25,374 nucleotides of DNA, taken from assembly GCA_022826345.1 (NCBI GenBank), contig JAJDVB010000075.1, positions 1 to 25,374 on the forward strand, in the 5' to 3' direction. This document shows, piece by piece, positions 1-7,804 of the stretch. Within the stretch, counting starts at the first letter, position 1. Each line of letters opens with the position of its first letter. The DNA comes from Alphaproteobacteria bacterium. GTDB taxonomy: Bacteria; Pseudomonadota; Alphaproteobacteria; UBA828. The notes below the pieces were generated by a model that worked only from the letters and a program-made list of their open reading frames with translations, had not been told where the DNA came from and did not search any database. The translations under genes and the position numbers were made by a program.

Positions 1-630
1 TACCACGTGGGCGTGATCCACAAGGACTCATTCGGCGGCCACTTCCCGGTCAACGACTTCCGCTTCAACCTGCAGAGGAACGGCTACAACGCCGCCTACG
101 AGAGCTACACCATGGCGCCCAAGGGGGCGACGCTCTTCGACACCATGCCCTGGCTCAGGGGCAAGGTGACGGACAAGTTCGCCTGCACCACCTGGATCAG
201 GCCGACCATGAACATCTTCGGCCGCCACGACCTGATCCAGCCCTGGGTGGCCCATCCGATCGATCACGCCAACACCCGGATCTTCATCTACACACAGCTG
301 CCGGGCGAGTACTTCGACGGGCCCGCCTTCGAGGAGAAGAACCAGATCTATGCCGATTTCATCCGGCTGGTCGCGAACGAGGACCGGGCGATGCTGGAAT
401 CGCTCCAAAATGGGGTCGGCTCGCGTGCCTTCCGACCGGGGCCGACGGCAAGGCTGGAACGCGCCATCCACCATCTTCTCAACTACTATCTCGACAAGCT
501 CTTGAGCGAGGACGACGAGGCCCGCGCCAGGCGCCACCGGGACGGTGAGGACGCCCTGCGCGAGAGCGCCTCGCGCAACAGGGAGCCGCGCGACGGCGGC
601 TACACCGCGCTGGTGAGCGCGGCGGAATAG
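1..630 (+). CDS. Rieske-type ring-hydroxylating oxygenase, alpha subunit (C-terminal part, cut by window start)
   Basis: The frame is open from base 1, so the N-terminal Rieske [2Fe-2S] domain lies outside the window and only the catalytic domain is seen (209 residues). The visible start reads YHVGVIH, which fits the D-x2-H-x4-H mononuclear iron motif of this family, with His at window codons 2 and 7. The third ligand is probably the Asp at 382-384, in the segment NEDRAMLESLQ, matching the family's conserved helix. Such enzymes use a reductase partner to insert dioxygen into an aromatic ring. The C-terminus is charged and low in complexity. The stop codon TAG forms part of the AGGAG ribosome site of the next gene, so the two are probably co-transcribed. 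Family assignment is firm. Substrate is unknown, and an O-demethylase-like or mono-oxygenase role is equally possible. Confidence 0.85.
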   Translation, partial: YHVGVIHKDSFGGHFPVNDFRFNLQRNGYNAAYESYTMAPKGATLFDTMPWLRGKVTDKFACTTWIRPTMNIFGRHDLIQPWVAHPIDHANTRIFIYTQLPGEYFDGPAFEEKNQIYADFIRLVANEDRAMLESLQNGVGSRAFRPGPTARLERAIHHLLNYYLDKLLSEDDEARARRHRDGEDALRESASRNREPRDGGYTALVSAAE

Positions 631-641
631 GAGCCGGAATT

Positions 642-1682
642 ATGGGCATACAGCAGGACCAGGCACGACTGACGGAGTTGTTCCGCAAGAATCTCGAGCT
701 TTGCGAGGTGGGGCCGGGCGAGACGGTCGCCGTCCTCTCGGAAGGCGATCAGCTCGGAAACTACCGGCAGGCGTCGCTCGCAGCCGCGCGCGACCTCGGC
801 GCGGACGTGGCCGACGTGCACCTCCCCTCGGACGGTGCGGAGGACCCGGCGGTCAGAATCGCCAACATCGGGCAGAACGCGCTGAGCAAGCACCCGGAGG
901 CGATGCAGACCTGCAAGGACGCCGACATGGTGGTCGACCACATGCTCCTGCTCTTCTCCCACGAGCAGATCGCGATGCAGGAGGCGGGCAGCCGCATCCT
1001 GCTGATCGTCGAGCCCGAGGAGATTCTGGAGCGTCTGTTCCCGACCGCCGAGATGCGCGCGCGCGTCGAGGCCGGGGAACAAAGGCTGAAGGCGGCGCAG
1101 AGCCTGCGCTTCACCAACGATGCCGGCACGGACGTGACCTACACGCTCGGCGACAAGTTCATCCTGACGGAATACGGCTTCACCACGGAGCCGGGGCGCT
1201 GGGACCACTGGCCGGGGGGCTTCCTCGCCACTCTCGCCGCCGAGCAAGGCGTAAACGGGCGGGTGGTGATGGAGGCGGACGACATCGTCTTCCCGCTGCG
1301 CGAGTTCACCGGAGAGCGCATCGCCTTCGACATCAGCGATGGCATGGTGACGGAAATCTCGGGCGGCGCCCGCGCCGATCACCTGCGGAGCTTCATCGAG
1401 GGCTATAACGACCCGCGCGCCTACGCGGTCTCGCACATCGGCTGGGGGCTCAACCATCACTGCATCTGGCGGCCCGACCTGCCGGGCATCGGCATGGACG
1501 GCCGCGCGCACTACGGCAACGTGCTGTTTTCGCTGGGACCCGACACCGAGTTCGGCGGCGAGAACGACACCCCCTGCCACCTCGATCTGCCGATGCAGGG
1601 CTGCTCGCTCTGGCTCGACGACGAGCTCATCGTGGAGAACGGCGCGGTCGTAACGGAGGACATGCGGGCACCTGCCCACTGA
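642..1682 (+). CDS. NicX-like iron-dependent ring-cleaving dioxygenase (2,5-dihydroxypyridine 5,6-dioxygenase-like)
   Basis: The 346-residue protein has the length and layout of NicX-type 2,5-dihydroxypyridine dioxygenases, which are distantly related to M29 aminopeptidases and often misnamed as such. NicX enzymes bind Fe(II) with two His and one Asp. Here the matching residues are His265 (AVSHIGWGLN) and His313/Asp315 (PCHLDLPM), near the C-terminus as expected. The known reaction is oxygenolytic opening of a dihydroxypyridine ring to N-formylmaleamate. The exact substrate here is not shown. An AGGAG site overlaps the upstream stop codon, giving a clear ATG start 11 bases after the Rieske gene, so the pair may act in sequence: hydroxylation, then ring opening. 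The alternative is a different cyclic substrate handled by the same fold. Confidence 0.75.
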   Translation: MGIQQDQARLTELFRKNLELCEVGPGETVAVLSEGDQLGNYRQASLAAARDLGADVADVHLPSDGAEDPAVRIANIGQNALSKHPEAMQTCKDADMVVDHMLLLFSHEQIAMQEAGSRILLIVEPEEILERLFPTAEMRARVEAGEQRLKAAQSLRFTNDAGTDVTYTLGDKFILTEYGFTTEPGRWDHWPGGFLATLAAEQGVNGRVVMEADDIVFPLREFTGERIAFDISDGMVTEISGGARADHLRSFIEGYNDPRAYAVSHIGWGLNHHCIWRPDLPGIGMDGRAHYGNVLFSLGPDTEFGGENDTPCHLDLPMQGCSLWLDDELIVENGAVVTEDMRAPAH

Positions 1683-1763
1683 CCAGCCAAGTGGGGGCAA
1701 AGGGCATTTGCGCTTTCGTCGCCGGCCCGTAATATGCCCTCCACACGGAGACGTGATTGTGTG

Positions 1764-1788
1764 GGCGCCGGCGAAGTTCACCGGCGCC
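1764..1788 (+). promoter_or_regulatory. Perfect 8-bp inverted repeat upstream of the binding-protein gene
   Basis: Arms GGCGCCGG (1764-1771) and CCGGCGCC (1781-1788) flank a 9-base loop, in the 145-base gap between the NicX-like gene and the periplasmic binding-protein gene. There is no T-run after it, so it is not a classical intrinsic terminator. It could be an mRNA hairpin or a protein-binding site controlling the transporter genes. The inverted repeat is observed; its function is a guess. Confidence 0.45.
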
Positions 1789-1827
1789 TTCGCCGATATG
1801 GGTCCATGACCAGAGGGAGAAACGACC

Positions 1828-3006
1828 ATGTGGAAACTTACGTTAGGCGCCGCCGTCGCGGCGGGCATGGCCATCACCGGCTTTGCCGCGTCCGACGTGC
1901 AGGCACAGGACGACGGCGTCTGGTGGCCGGCGCAAGTCGAGATTTACAACCCGTCATGCACGGACGGCGATCCGGCATGCTGGACTGACCCCGCCAACCA
2001 GAACCTTGAGATCGTCGACTACGTGCCGCTGATGCCCGATGAGGTGGACGCGAAGCACCATATCTGCGTGTCTTTCCCCCACCTCGTGGACTCCTACTGG
2101 GTCGGCGCGGCCTACGGGATCATCGAGGAAGGCAAGCGGCTGGGCCAGAAGATCTCCCTGATCGAGGCCGGCGGCTACGACAAGCTGGAGAAGCAGCTCT
2201 CGCAGGTTGAGGACTGCATCGCCAACGGCGCCGAGATTCTCGTACTTTCGGCGATTTCGGCGGAAGGCAACATCAAGCAGGTCGACGAGCTGCGTGCCAG
2301 GGGCATCAAGGTTGTCGACCTGATCAACGGGATCAACACCGAGGTCGATGCCAAGTCGCTGGAGAGCTACTACAGCATGGGCCGGATTGCCTGTAAGTGG
2401 GTCGCCGACCAGCACCCCGCAGGCAGCGGCAACGTCAAGATCGCCTGGTTCCCGGGCCCGCCCGGAGCCAGCTGGTCGGTGGCCGGCAACCAGGGCTGCC
2501 ACGACGCGGTCGTCGGCTCCGACGCCGAGATCATCTCGACCAAGTGGGCCCAGACCAGCAAGGAAGCCCAGCTCAGCCTCGTCGAGAACGTGATCCAGGC
2601 GCAGACCTCGGGTAGCGATGTCGATCTCGACTACATCGTTGGCGTGGCGCCGGCGGTCGAGGGCGGCATGGCTGCGCTCCGCGACCTGGGCCTGCAGGAC
2701 GAGGTCAAGCTGGTTTCCTACTACTACACCCCCGGTATGCATCAGTTCGTCGGCCGTGGCAGCGTCGCCATGGCGCCGACCGATCAGATGATCATCCAGG
2801 CTCGGATCTCCATCGACCAGGCGGTCCGTCTGCTCGAGGGCAAGCCGTCCGCGACCGGCGGCCGGCCCGAGTTCAACGACACCGGCCGGATGATCGAGCA
2901 TGTGCAGCCGGTGGCGATGCAGGTGACGCCTGAGAACCACGCGGACTTCGACACGTCGACCACGCTCGCGCCCAAGGGCTGGACGCCGGTGTTCAGCACC
3001 GACTAG
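1828..3006 (+). CDS. TorT-like periplasmic substrate-binding protein of an ABC importer
   Basis: This 392-residue protein has a Sec signal peptide (residues 1-26, cleavage after VQA) followed by a type I periplasmic-binding fold. The mature N-terminus (VWWPAQVEIYNP) and the segments FPHLVDSYWVGAAYGI and LIEAGGYDKLEKQ resemble TorT, the periplasmic protein that senses TMAO with TorS. There is no TorS/TorR here. Instead, an ATPase and a permease of the sugar-importer class follow directly, so this is better read as a transport receptor. Cys44 and Cys51 could form a disulfide near the N-terminus. The ATG is preceded by GAGGGAG. The ligand is unknown; its neighbours suggest the aromatic or N-heterocyclic substrate of the operon. 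Confidence 0.85.
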   Translation: MWKLTLGAAVAAGMAITGFAASDVQAQDDGVWWPAQVEIYNPSCTDGDPACWTDPANQNLEIVDYVPLMPDEVDAKHHICVSFPHLVDSYWVGAAYGIIEEGKRLGQKISLIEAGGYDKLEKQLSQVEDCIANGAEILVLSAISAEGNIKQVDELRARGIKVVDLINGINTEVDAKSLESYYSMGRIACKWVADQHPAGSGNVKIAWFPGPPGASWSVAGNQGCHDAVVGSDAEIISTKWAQTSKEAQLSLVENVIQAQTSGSDVDLDYIVGVAPAVEGGMAALRDLGLQDEVKLVSYYYTPGMHQFVGRGSVAMAPTDQMIIQARISIDQAVRLLEGKPSATGGRPEFNDTGRMIEHVQPVAMQVTPENHADFDTSTTLAPKGWTPVFSTD

Positions 3007-3053
3007 GCGTGCGTTCGTCCGACAAAGTACGAGACTGATGGAGGCCCATAGCA

Positions 3054-4628
3054 GTGGCAGAACCATCAGCAGTATTTGAAGAGTCCCCGGAGCCTCAGAG
3101 CTCCGGGGACACCCTTCTCAGATTAGAAAATCTCTCCAAGCAATTTCCCGGTACGCTCGCGCTGGATCGCGTCAATTTCGACGTGCAGGCTGGCGAGGTG
3201 CACGTGCTGTTCGGCGAGAACGGCGCGGGCAAGTCGACGCTGATCCAGATCGTCGCCGGCGTTCACCGGCCCTCCGGCGGAACCATCCACCTACGCGGCG
3301 AGCCGATCAATATTCACTCGGTGCACCACGCACGCCAGCTCGGTGTGAGCGCCGTGTTTCAGGAATTCTCGCTGGTGCCGCACCTCACGGTCGAGGAGAA
3401 CCTGTTCCTTGGCGACGAGCTGACGCGTGGGGGCCTACTCAACAAGAGGGCGCTCGCCAGGCAGGCACGCGAAACGCTCGACCGCCTGGGCTTCCCGCTC
3501 AGGCCGCGCGACGAGGTGATGTACCTCTCCCGCGCCGAGCAGCAGATGGTGGAGATCGCCAAGGCCTTCCGCACCCGGCCGAACATCATGATTTTCGACG
3601 AGCCGACCGCCTCGCTCACGGAACGCGAGACCGACCGGCTGTTCAGCCTGATCGAACAGATCAAGGCCGAAGGCATCGGGATCATTTACATCACCCACCG
3701 GATGAACGAGATCAAGCGGATCGGCGACCGCATCACCGTGCTGCGGGACGGGGTGCATATCGATACGATCCCGGTCGAGGAGGCCACCGACCAGAAGCTC
3801 GTCGAGCTGATGACCGGCCGCGTCATCGACCAGATTTTCCCGGACATCAAGCGCAACCCGGCTGAGACCCTGCTGGAGGTCGAGAACCTCGTCACCGCGA
3901 AGCACTTCGTGAACGACGTATCGATCAACGTGCGGCGCGGCGAGGTGGTCGGCCTCGCCGGCCTGGTGGGCTCGGGCAAGTCCGATCTGGGCCGCGCCTG
4001 CTTCGGCCTCGAGCGGATCATGGCGGGCAAGATCACCTTCGACGGCGATGTCGTCTACGACCGGGCCAAGCACGTGAACAAGCTGGGCACCCGCCGGATG
4101 CTCGATCGCGGCCTCTACTACCTGCCCTCGGACCGCCGGCAAGAGGGCCTGGTGATGATGCAGAACGTGCGGGAGAACGTGTCACTGCCCTCGCTCGGGC
4201 TGGGCAAGTTCTCGAACCGCCTGTTCCTGCGCCGCAACAACGAGCGCAAGGTCGTGCGCGACATCGCACAGAAGCTCGACCTGATGCCGCTCAACATCGA
4301 GCGCGACCTGGAGCACTTCTCGGGCGGCAACCAGCAGAAGGTGCTGGTCGGCAAGTCGCTCGTGCGGGACGTGAAGCTCTTCGTCTTCGACGAGCCGACG
4401 GTGGGCGTCGATGTTGGCGCGCGCGTCGCGATCTACGAGTTCATTCGCGATCTCTGCGAGGCGGGCGCCGGCGTGCTCCTGATCTCCTCGGACCTGCCGG
4501 AGATCCTGCACCTGGTGCACCGCACCTACGTGATGTACCGCGGCGAACTGCGCGCTGAGCTGGATCAATCCGAAATCTCGGAGGAGTCGGTGCTGCACCA
4601 CTTCTTCGAGAAGGAGGACGAGGCGTGA
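3054..4628 (+). CDS. ABC importer ATPase, two fused nucleotide-binding domains (RbsA/MglA type)
   Basis: The 524-residue protein carries two ATPase domains in tandem, as in ribose and galactose importers, and would energise uptake through the RbsC-like permease next door. Domain 1 has Walker A GENGAGKST (residues 54-62), a signature-like LSRAEQQ and Walker B IMIFDEPTAS. Domain 2 has GLVGSGKSD, the signature FSGGNQQK and Walker B FVFDEPTVGVD, so both catalytic Glu residues are present. The start is GTG, preceded by GGAGG at 3040-3044. The first 20 residues are an extra, polar, non-conserved extension encoded over a strong hairpin (3083-3110), and no start codon lies between that hairpin and the domain. 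Function is clear; the transported compound is not. Confidence 0.92.
   Translation: MAEPSAVFEESPEPQSSGDTLLRLENLSKQFPGTLALDRVNFDVQAGEVHVLFGENGAGKSTLIQIVAGVHRPSGGTIHLRGEPINIHSVHHARQLGVSAVFQEFSLVPHLTVEENLFLGDELTRGGLLNKRALARQARETLDRLGFPLRPRDEVMYLSRAEQQMVEIAKAFRTRPNIMIFDEPTASLTERETDRLFSLIEQIKAEGIGIIYITHRMNEIKRIGDRITVLRDGVHIDTIPVEEATDQKLVELMTGRVIDQIFPDIKRNPAETLLEVENLVTAKHFVNDVSINVRRGEVVGLAGLVGSGKSDLGRACFGLERIMAGKITFDGDVVYDRAKHVNKLGTRRMLDRGLYYLPSDRRQEGLVMMQNVRENVSLPSLGLGKFSNRLFLRRNNERKVVRDIAQKLDLMPLNIERDLEHFSGGNQQKVLVGKSLVRDVKLFVFDEPTVGVDVGARVAIYEFIRDLCEAGAGVLLISSDLPEILHLVHRTYVMYRGELRAELDQSEISEESVLHHFFEKEDEA
3083..3110 (+). repeat. Perfect 11-bp inverted repeat (hairpin) just inside the ATPase reading frame
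   Basis: Arms GTCCCCGGAGC (3083-3093) and GCTCCGGGGAC (3100-3110) pair perfectly around a 6-base loop. It starts 29 bases after the GTG start and 76 bases after the stop of the binding-protein gene. No U-run follows. A strong hairpin between the binding protein and ATPase genes commonly protects the 3' end of binding-protein mRNA and dampens ATPase translation. Here it also encodes residues 10-19 of the ATPase. The structure is seen; the role is inferred. Confidence 0.6.
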
Positions 4629-4644
4629 ACCGGAGGGAGACTTA

Positions 4645-5670
4645 ATGGCCGATATCGCCCAGGAGCGCCGGACGTGGATGGAGAGGGCGGAGTATTTCGC
4701 AACGCTCATCTTCGTCCGTGCCGGCGTGCTTCCCTGGTTCCTCCTCATCGCGATCGTCGTCTTCGCGATCACCACGGACAACTTCTTCAGCAGCCGCAAC
4801 CTGATGCAGGTCGCGCGCCAGTCCACCTACCTGATCATGGTCTCCATGGGCCAGATGGTCGTGCTGTTGACTGCAGGCCTCGATCTCTCGGTCGGCGTCA
4901 TGTTCGCCCTGGTCTCGGTCATCACGTCGATGACCATGGTGGGCGTGTGGGACGGCGGCGCCGCCACCACGGGCGCGATCCTCATCGGCTGCCTCGCGGG
5001 CTTCGGCGCCGGCACCGGCATCGGCATGGTCAACGGCATTGGCGTCGCGGTCTTCCGGGTGCCGCCCTTCATGATGACGCTGGCTATGTCGTCCATCGTC
5101 TTCGGCATTGCGCTCATGATTACCGGCGGCACGCCGATCTACGGCATGCCGGACGACTTCGCGAACATCCTCGGCTACGGCAGGGGGCTCGGGGTCCCGA
5201 TCCCGATCTGGATCACCATCGGGTTCATCATCCTGATGTACGTGTTCCTCAACTGGACACGGATGGGACGCTATCTCTACGCGCTGGGCGGCAACCTCAA
5301 GGCATCCCAGCTCTCCGGCATCAGCACGCGCTTCTACCTGTTCATGGCCTACGTCGTGACCGCCGGAATCACGACCATCGGCGCGATCATGCTCACGGCA
5401 AGGCTGGAAAGCGGCGAGGGCAACATCGGCAAGGAGTACCCGCTGCTCTCGATCGCGGCCTGCGTGATCGGCGGTGTCAGCCTCTTCGGCGGCACCGGGC
5501 GGCTGCCCAACGTGGTGCTCGGCGCCATCTTCATCATCCTCGTGCAGAACGGCATGAATCTGCTGCGCATCAGCTCCTACATGCAGCTGGTGGTGATCGG
5601 CATCCTGCTCATCCTCGCGGTGATCGCCGACAACTACCGGCAGAAGCTGCTGCTTATGCTGAGAGACTAG
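4645..5670 (+). CDS. ABC importer permease (RbsC family)
   Basis: This 341-residue, very hydrophobic protein is the inner-membrane channel of the TorT-like importer. The first membrane segment is near residues 30-45 (PWFLLIAIVVFAI), and the family hallmark TAGLDLSVG follows around residues 75-83 within a long hydrophobic stretch. The segment RMGRYLYALGGNLKASQLSGI is the cytoplasmic loop expected to contact the ATPase. Length matches RbsC-type permeases. Only one permease gene is present, so it probably works as a homodimer, as RbsC does. The ATG follows a CGGAGGGAG site, 16 bases after the ATPase stop, consistent with one operon. Confidence 0.92.
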   Translation: MADIAQERRTWMERAEYFATLIFVRAGVLPWFLLIAIVVFAITTDNFFSSRNLMQVARQSTYLIMVSMGQMVVLLTAGLDLSVGVMFALVSVITSMTMVGVWDGGAATTGAILIGCLAGFGAGTGIGMVNGIGVAVFRVPPFMMTLAMSSIVFGIALMITGGTPIYGMPDDFANILGYGRGLGVPIPIWITIGFIILMYVFLNWTRMGRYLYALGGNLKASQLSGISTRFYLFMAYVVTAGITTIGAIMLTARLESGEGNIGKEYPLLSIAACVIGGVSLFGGTGRLPNVVLGAIFIILVQNGMNLLRISSYMQLVVIGILLILAVIADNYRQKLLLMLRD

Positions 5671-5700
5671 TTCTCCAAAACCAGGACTCAGAAGTTAGCG

Positions 5701-6813
5701 ATGGCTGAGAACGGACAACTGCCCGTTATCTCGGGCGATTCCCACGTTATCGAGCCGGCGGACCTATGGTCGAAGCCGCTCGGCGCGCGCTACGGCGATG
5801 CCGTGCCGCGCATGGTGTCCGAGCATGCCGGCGTCGAGGGCGACCACTTCTTCACAGGCTTCGAGTACGTGCGCGTGGATGAGATCGTGGAAGGCGACGA
5901 GGAGCTGCAGCGGAAGCTCGTGGGCTCAGGCACCGACCCTGCGATCCGGCTGGAGTGCATGAAAGAGGATGGTGTCGTCGGCGAGATCGTGAACTCGACC
6001 TGGATGCTCTATGCGATGCGCGCGCGGGATGACCGGCTGGTCGAGGACCTGTGCAGCGTGTTCAACGACTGGCTCGCCGAATACTGTAGCCACGCGCCGA
6101 AGCAGCTCTACGGCACCTCGATGATCCACATGGCGGACATCGGCTGGGCCTGCAAGGAGCTGGAACGCACCGCGAAGCGCGGGCTGAAGAGCGTGATCAT
6201 CAACTGCGACTCCCGCCCCGAGTGGCCGCCGTTCCAGGACAAGCACTACGACCCCTTCTGGGCGCTCGCGCAGGAGCTGGACCAGCCGGTGACGCTCCAC
6301 ATCATCACCGGCAACGAGGTCGACCCCTTCGTCCTGCACGGGCCTGAGCGCATCAACGTGCCGCGCACCTGCATCGGCGTGTTAGCGGAGGCCGGGCCCG
6401 TGCTCGCCAACGAGTTCATCTTCGGCGGCGTCCTCGACCGCTTCGAGAACCTGAAGCTCGTGCTCTCGGAGTACGAGGTTTGCTGGCTGCCCTACTGGCT
6501 GTTCCGCGCCAAGCAGATTCAGGACGATTTTGGGCCGGCGCTGGACATTCCCAAGATCAAGCGGCCCATCGAGGAGTACATGGGCCAGATCTATCACGGG
6601 CTGATCGACGATCCCTACCTAGACAAGGTGCTGGATGTGATCGACCCGAAGACCATCATGTGGGGCTCGGACTTTCCCCACGCGCGCTGCACGTATCCGA
6701 ATACGATGGCAGTGATCGAGCGTGTCTTTGGCCATCTGGACGAGGAGACGCGGCGCGACATCACCTTCAACAACTGCGCCCGCTTCTACAACTTCGACCT
6801 GCCGGCAGCCTGA
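5701..6813 (+). CDS. Amidohydrolase-2 family TIM-barrel metalloenzyme (hydrolase or decarboxylase)
   Basis: The 370-residue protein belongs to the PF04909 amidohydrolase-related family, which includes decarboxylases such as ACMSD and gamma-resorcylate decarboxylase as well as hydrolases. Visible family elements are the N-terminal DSHVIEP (His15, Glu18), a barrel His in VTLHIITG (His200) and the C-terminal GSDFPH with Asp324, the likely catalytic or metal-binding acid. The N-terminal motif has His-x2-Glu rather than the classical His-x-His, as in a large uncharacterised branch of the family. It lies 30 bases after the permease, probably in the same operon, suggesting it acts on the ring-opened or hydroxylated product. 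The ribosome site is weak. Whether it cleaves a C-C or C-N bond cannot be decided from sequence. Confidence 0.8.
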   Translation: MAENGQLPVISGDSHVIEPADLWSKPLGARYGDAVPRMVSEHAGVEGDHFFTGFEYVRVDEIVEGDEELQRKLVGSGTDPAIRLECMKEDGVVGEIVNSTWMLYAMRARDDRLVEDLCSVFNDWLAEYCSHAPKQLYGTSMIHMADIGWACKELERTAKRGLKSVIINCDSRPEWPPFQDKHYDPFWALAQELDQPVTLHIITGNEVDPFVLHGPERINVPRTCIGVLAEAGPVLANEFIFGGVLDRFENLKLVLSEYEVCWLPYWLFRAKQIQDDFGPALDIPKIKRPIEEYMGQIYHGLIDDPYLDKVLDVIDPKTIMWGSDFPHARCTYPNTMAVIERVFGHLDEETRRDITFNNCARFYNFDLPAA

Positions 6814-6829
6814 GTGGGCGCAAGCCCGC
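6814..6829 (+). terminator. Short hairpin between convergent genes
   Basis: GTGGGC (6814-6819) and GCCCGC (6824-6829) pair with one G-T wobble around a GCAA tetraloop (GNRA type), directly after the amidohydrolase stop. There is no T-run. It sits in the 27-base gap between convergent genes, where a terminator is expected, but a stem this short is weak evidence. Confidence 0.3.
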
Positions 6830-6840
6830 CTCCATCCCGA

Positions 6841-7662
6841 TCAGCGCCAGCCCCTGTCCGCGAGGAGCGTCGCGAACGGCTCCACCGCGCGCGCCTCTGC
6901 GGGCTTGATCCGTTGGATCGCACCGTCTACCACGGTGAAGAACGAGAGTTCGCTGTGGATGCAGCCGGCCGGGCAGTCGCCCCACGCGTTGCGAAAGACG
7001 AAGTGCCAAGTACCCTGAACCTTGGCCGCGTCGATATCGGGGCTACCCCCTACCGCCCACTCGGGCCGGGCGTAGTCAACACTGTCGATCATGAAATAGG
7101 CAAACGCTGCCTCTACCACGTCCACGCGCTCGTTCACGTCCAGGAAAGCGTAACCGCCATGGCGGAGAACCTCCGCAGCCCTGAGCCCCAACTTCGCATT
7201 GAGGGCATCGAAGGCCGCGTGCCCGGTGGGCGGTGGCGCGAGCGCGGTCTCGTCGTTCCAGGTGCCAACGACGGTGTCTCTTAGCTCACCCTCGAGTCCA
7301 AGTATGATCCTCCCCGGCCTGTATTCCTCTCGCACGCGAACGTCCGCCATCGCCGGATACGCGCGGCGGATCAGCGACAGTGCCCGCTTGACCTCGTGAC
7401 GGAGCGCGTACTGGCGCTCGTCGTCCAACATCAGTCCGCCGCCTTCCCTTCGAAGAATGCGGTCGGCCAGGAACTGCGCCTCGGCGTCGGCCGTTTCCCA
7501 GGGAGACGGGTGGAGGTAGGTCGTTTCGTCTGCCTCAGCCGAGTCAGCCGGGGCGACCGCCGTCACGGAGCCGATCAGGACCATGGCGCAGCCCACGACG
7601 AGCGCCCGACGCAATCGCGGCGGGTGTCCTCCGTGCCATCGGTCCCTGTGAAGAAGCCGCAA
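6841..7662 (-). CDS. Secreted protein of unknown function with a GDCPAGC motif
   Basis: I do not recognise a named family. The 273-residue protein has two arginines (18-19) before a hydrophobic stretch (about 20-38) and an AEA site near residue 44, a plausible Sec signal peptide. The mature part is mixed alpha/beta, with charged helices (residues 57-100) and a conserved-looking C-terminal stretch HFVFRNAWGDCPAGC, in which Cys230 and Cys234 may form a disulfide or bind metal. The segment after it (IHSELSFFTVVDG) looks like a beta hairpin, as in lipocalin-like or secreted stress proteins, but this is a guess. The start chosen is TTG at 7662, with GGGGTG upstream; the next in-frame Met (28) would lose the signal peptide's charged region. 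It is monocistronic, convergent with region A and divergent from the next gene. Confidence 0.75.
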   Translation of the reverse strand: MRLLHRDRWHGGHPPRLRRALVVGCAMVLIGSVTAVAPADSAEADETTYLHPSPWETADAEAQFLADRILRREGGGLMLDDERQYALRHEVKRALSLIRRAYPAMADVRVREEYRPGRIILGLEGELRDTVVGTWNDETALAPPPTGHAAFDALNAKLGLRAAEVLRHGGYAFLDVNERVDVVEAAFAYFMIDSVDYARPEWAVGGSPDIDAAKVQGTWHFVFRNAWGDCPAGCIHSELSFFTVVDGAIQRIKPAEARAVEPFATLLADRGWR

Positions 7663-7804
7663 CAGCAGTCACCCCGGCCGTTGAGGCGACGATCTCACGG
7701 GAATACGACGGAATTATGGCGCCTCCTCGTATTCATGTCCCCAGGCACGATGTGGGGGGTTCGGCTAAGCGAGGGTTCCACTCGACTATTCTCAAGTCCT
7801 ATCA

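Noticed and set aside
1954..3066. 370-codon - strand frame opposite the binding-protein gene
   Set aside because: It is antisense to a protein with a signal peptide and conserved fold; no ribosome site or domain is visible.
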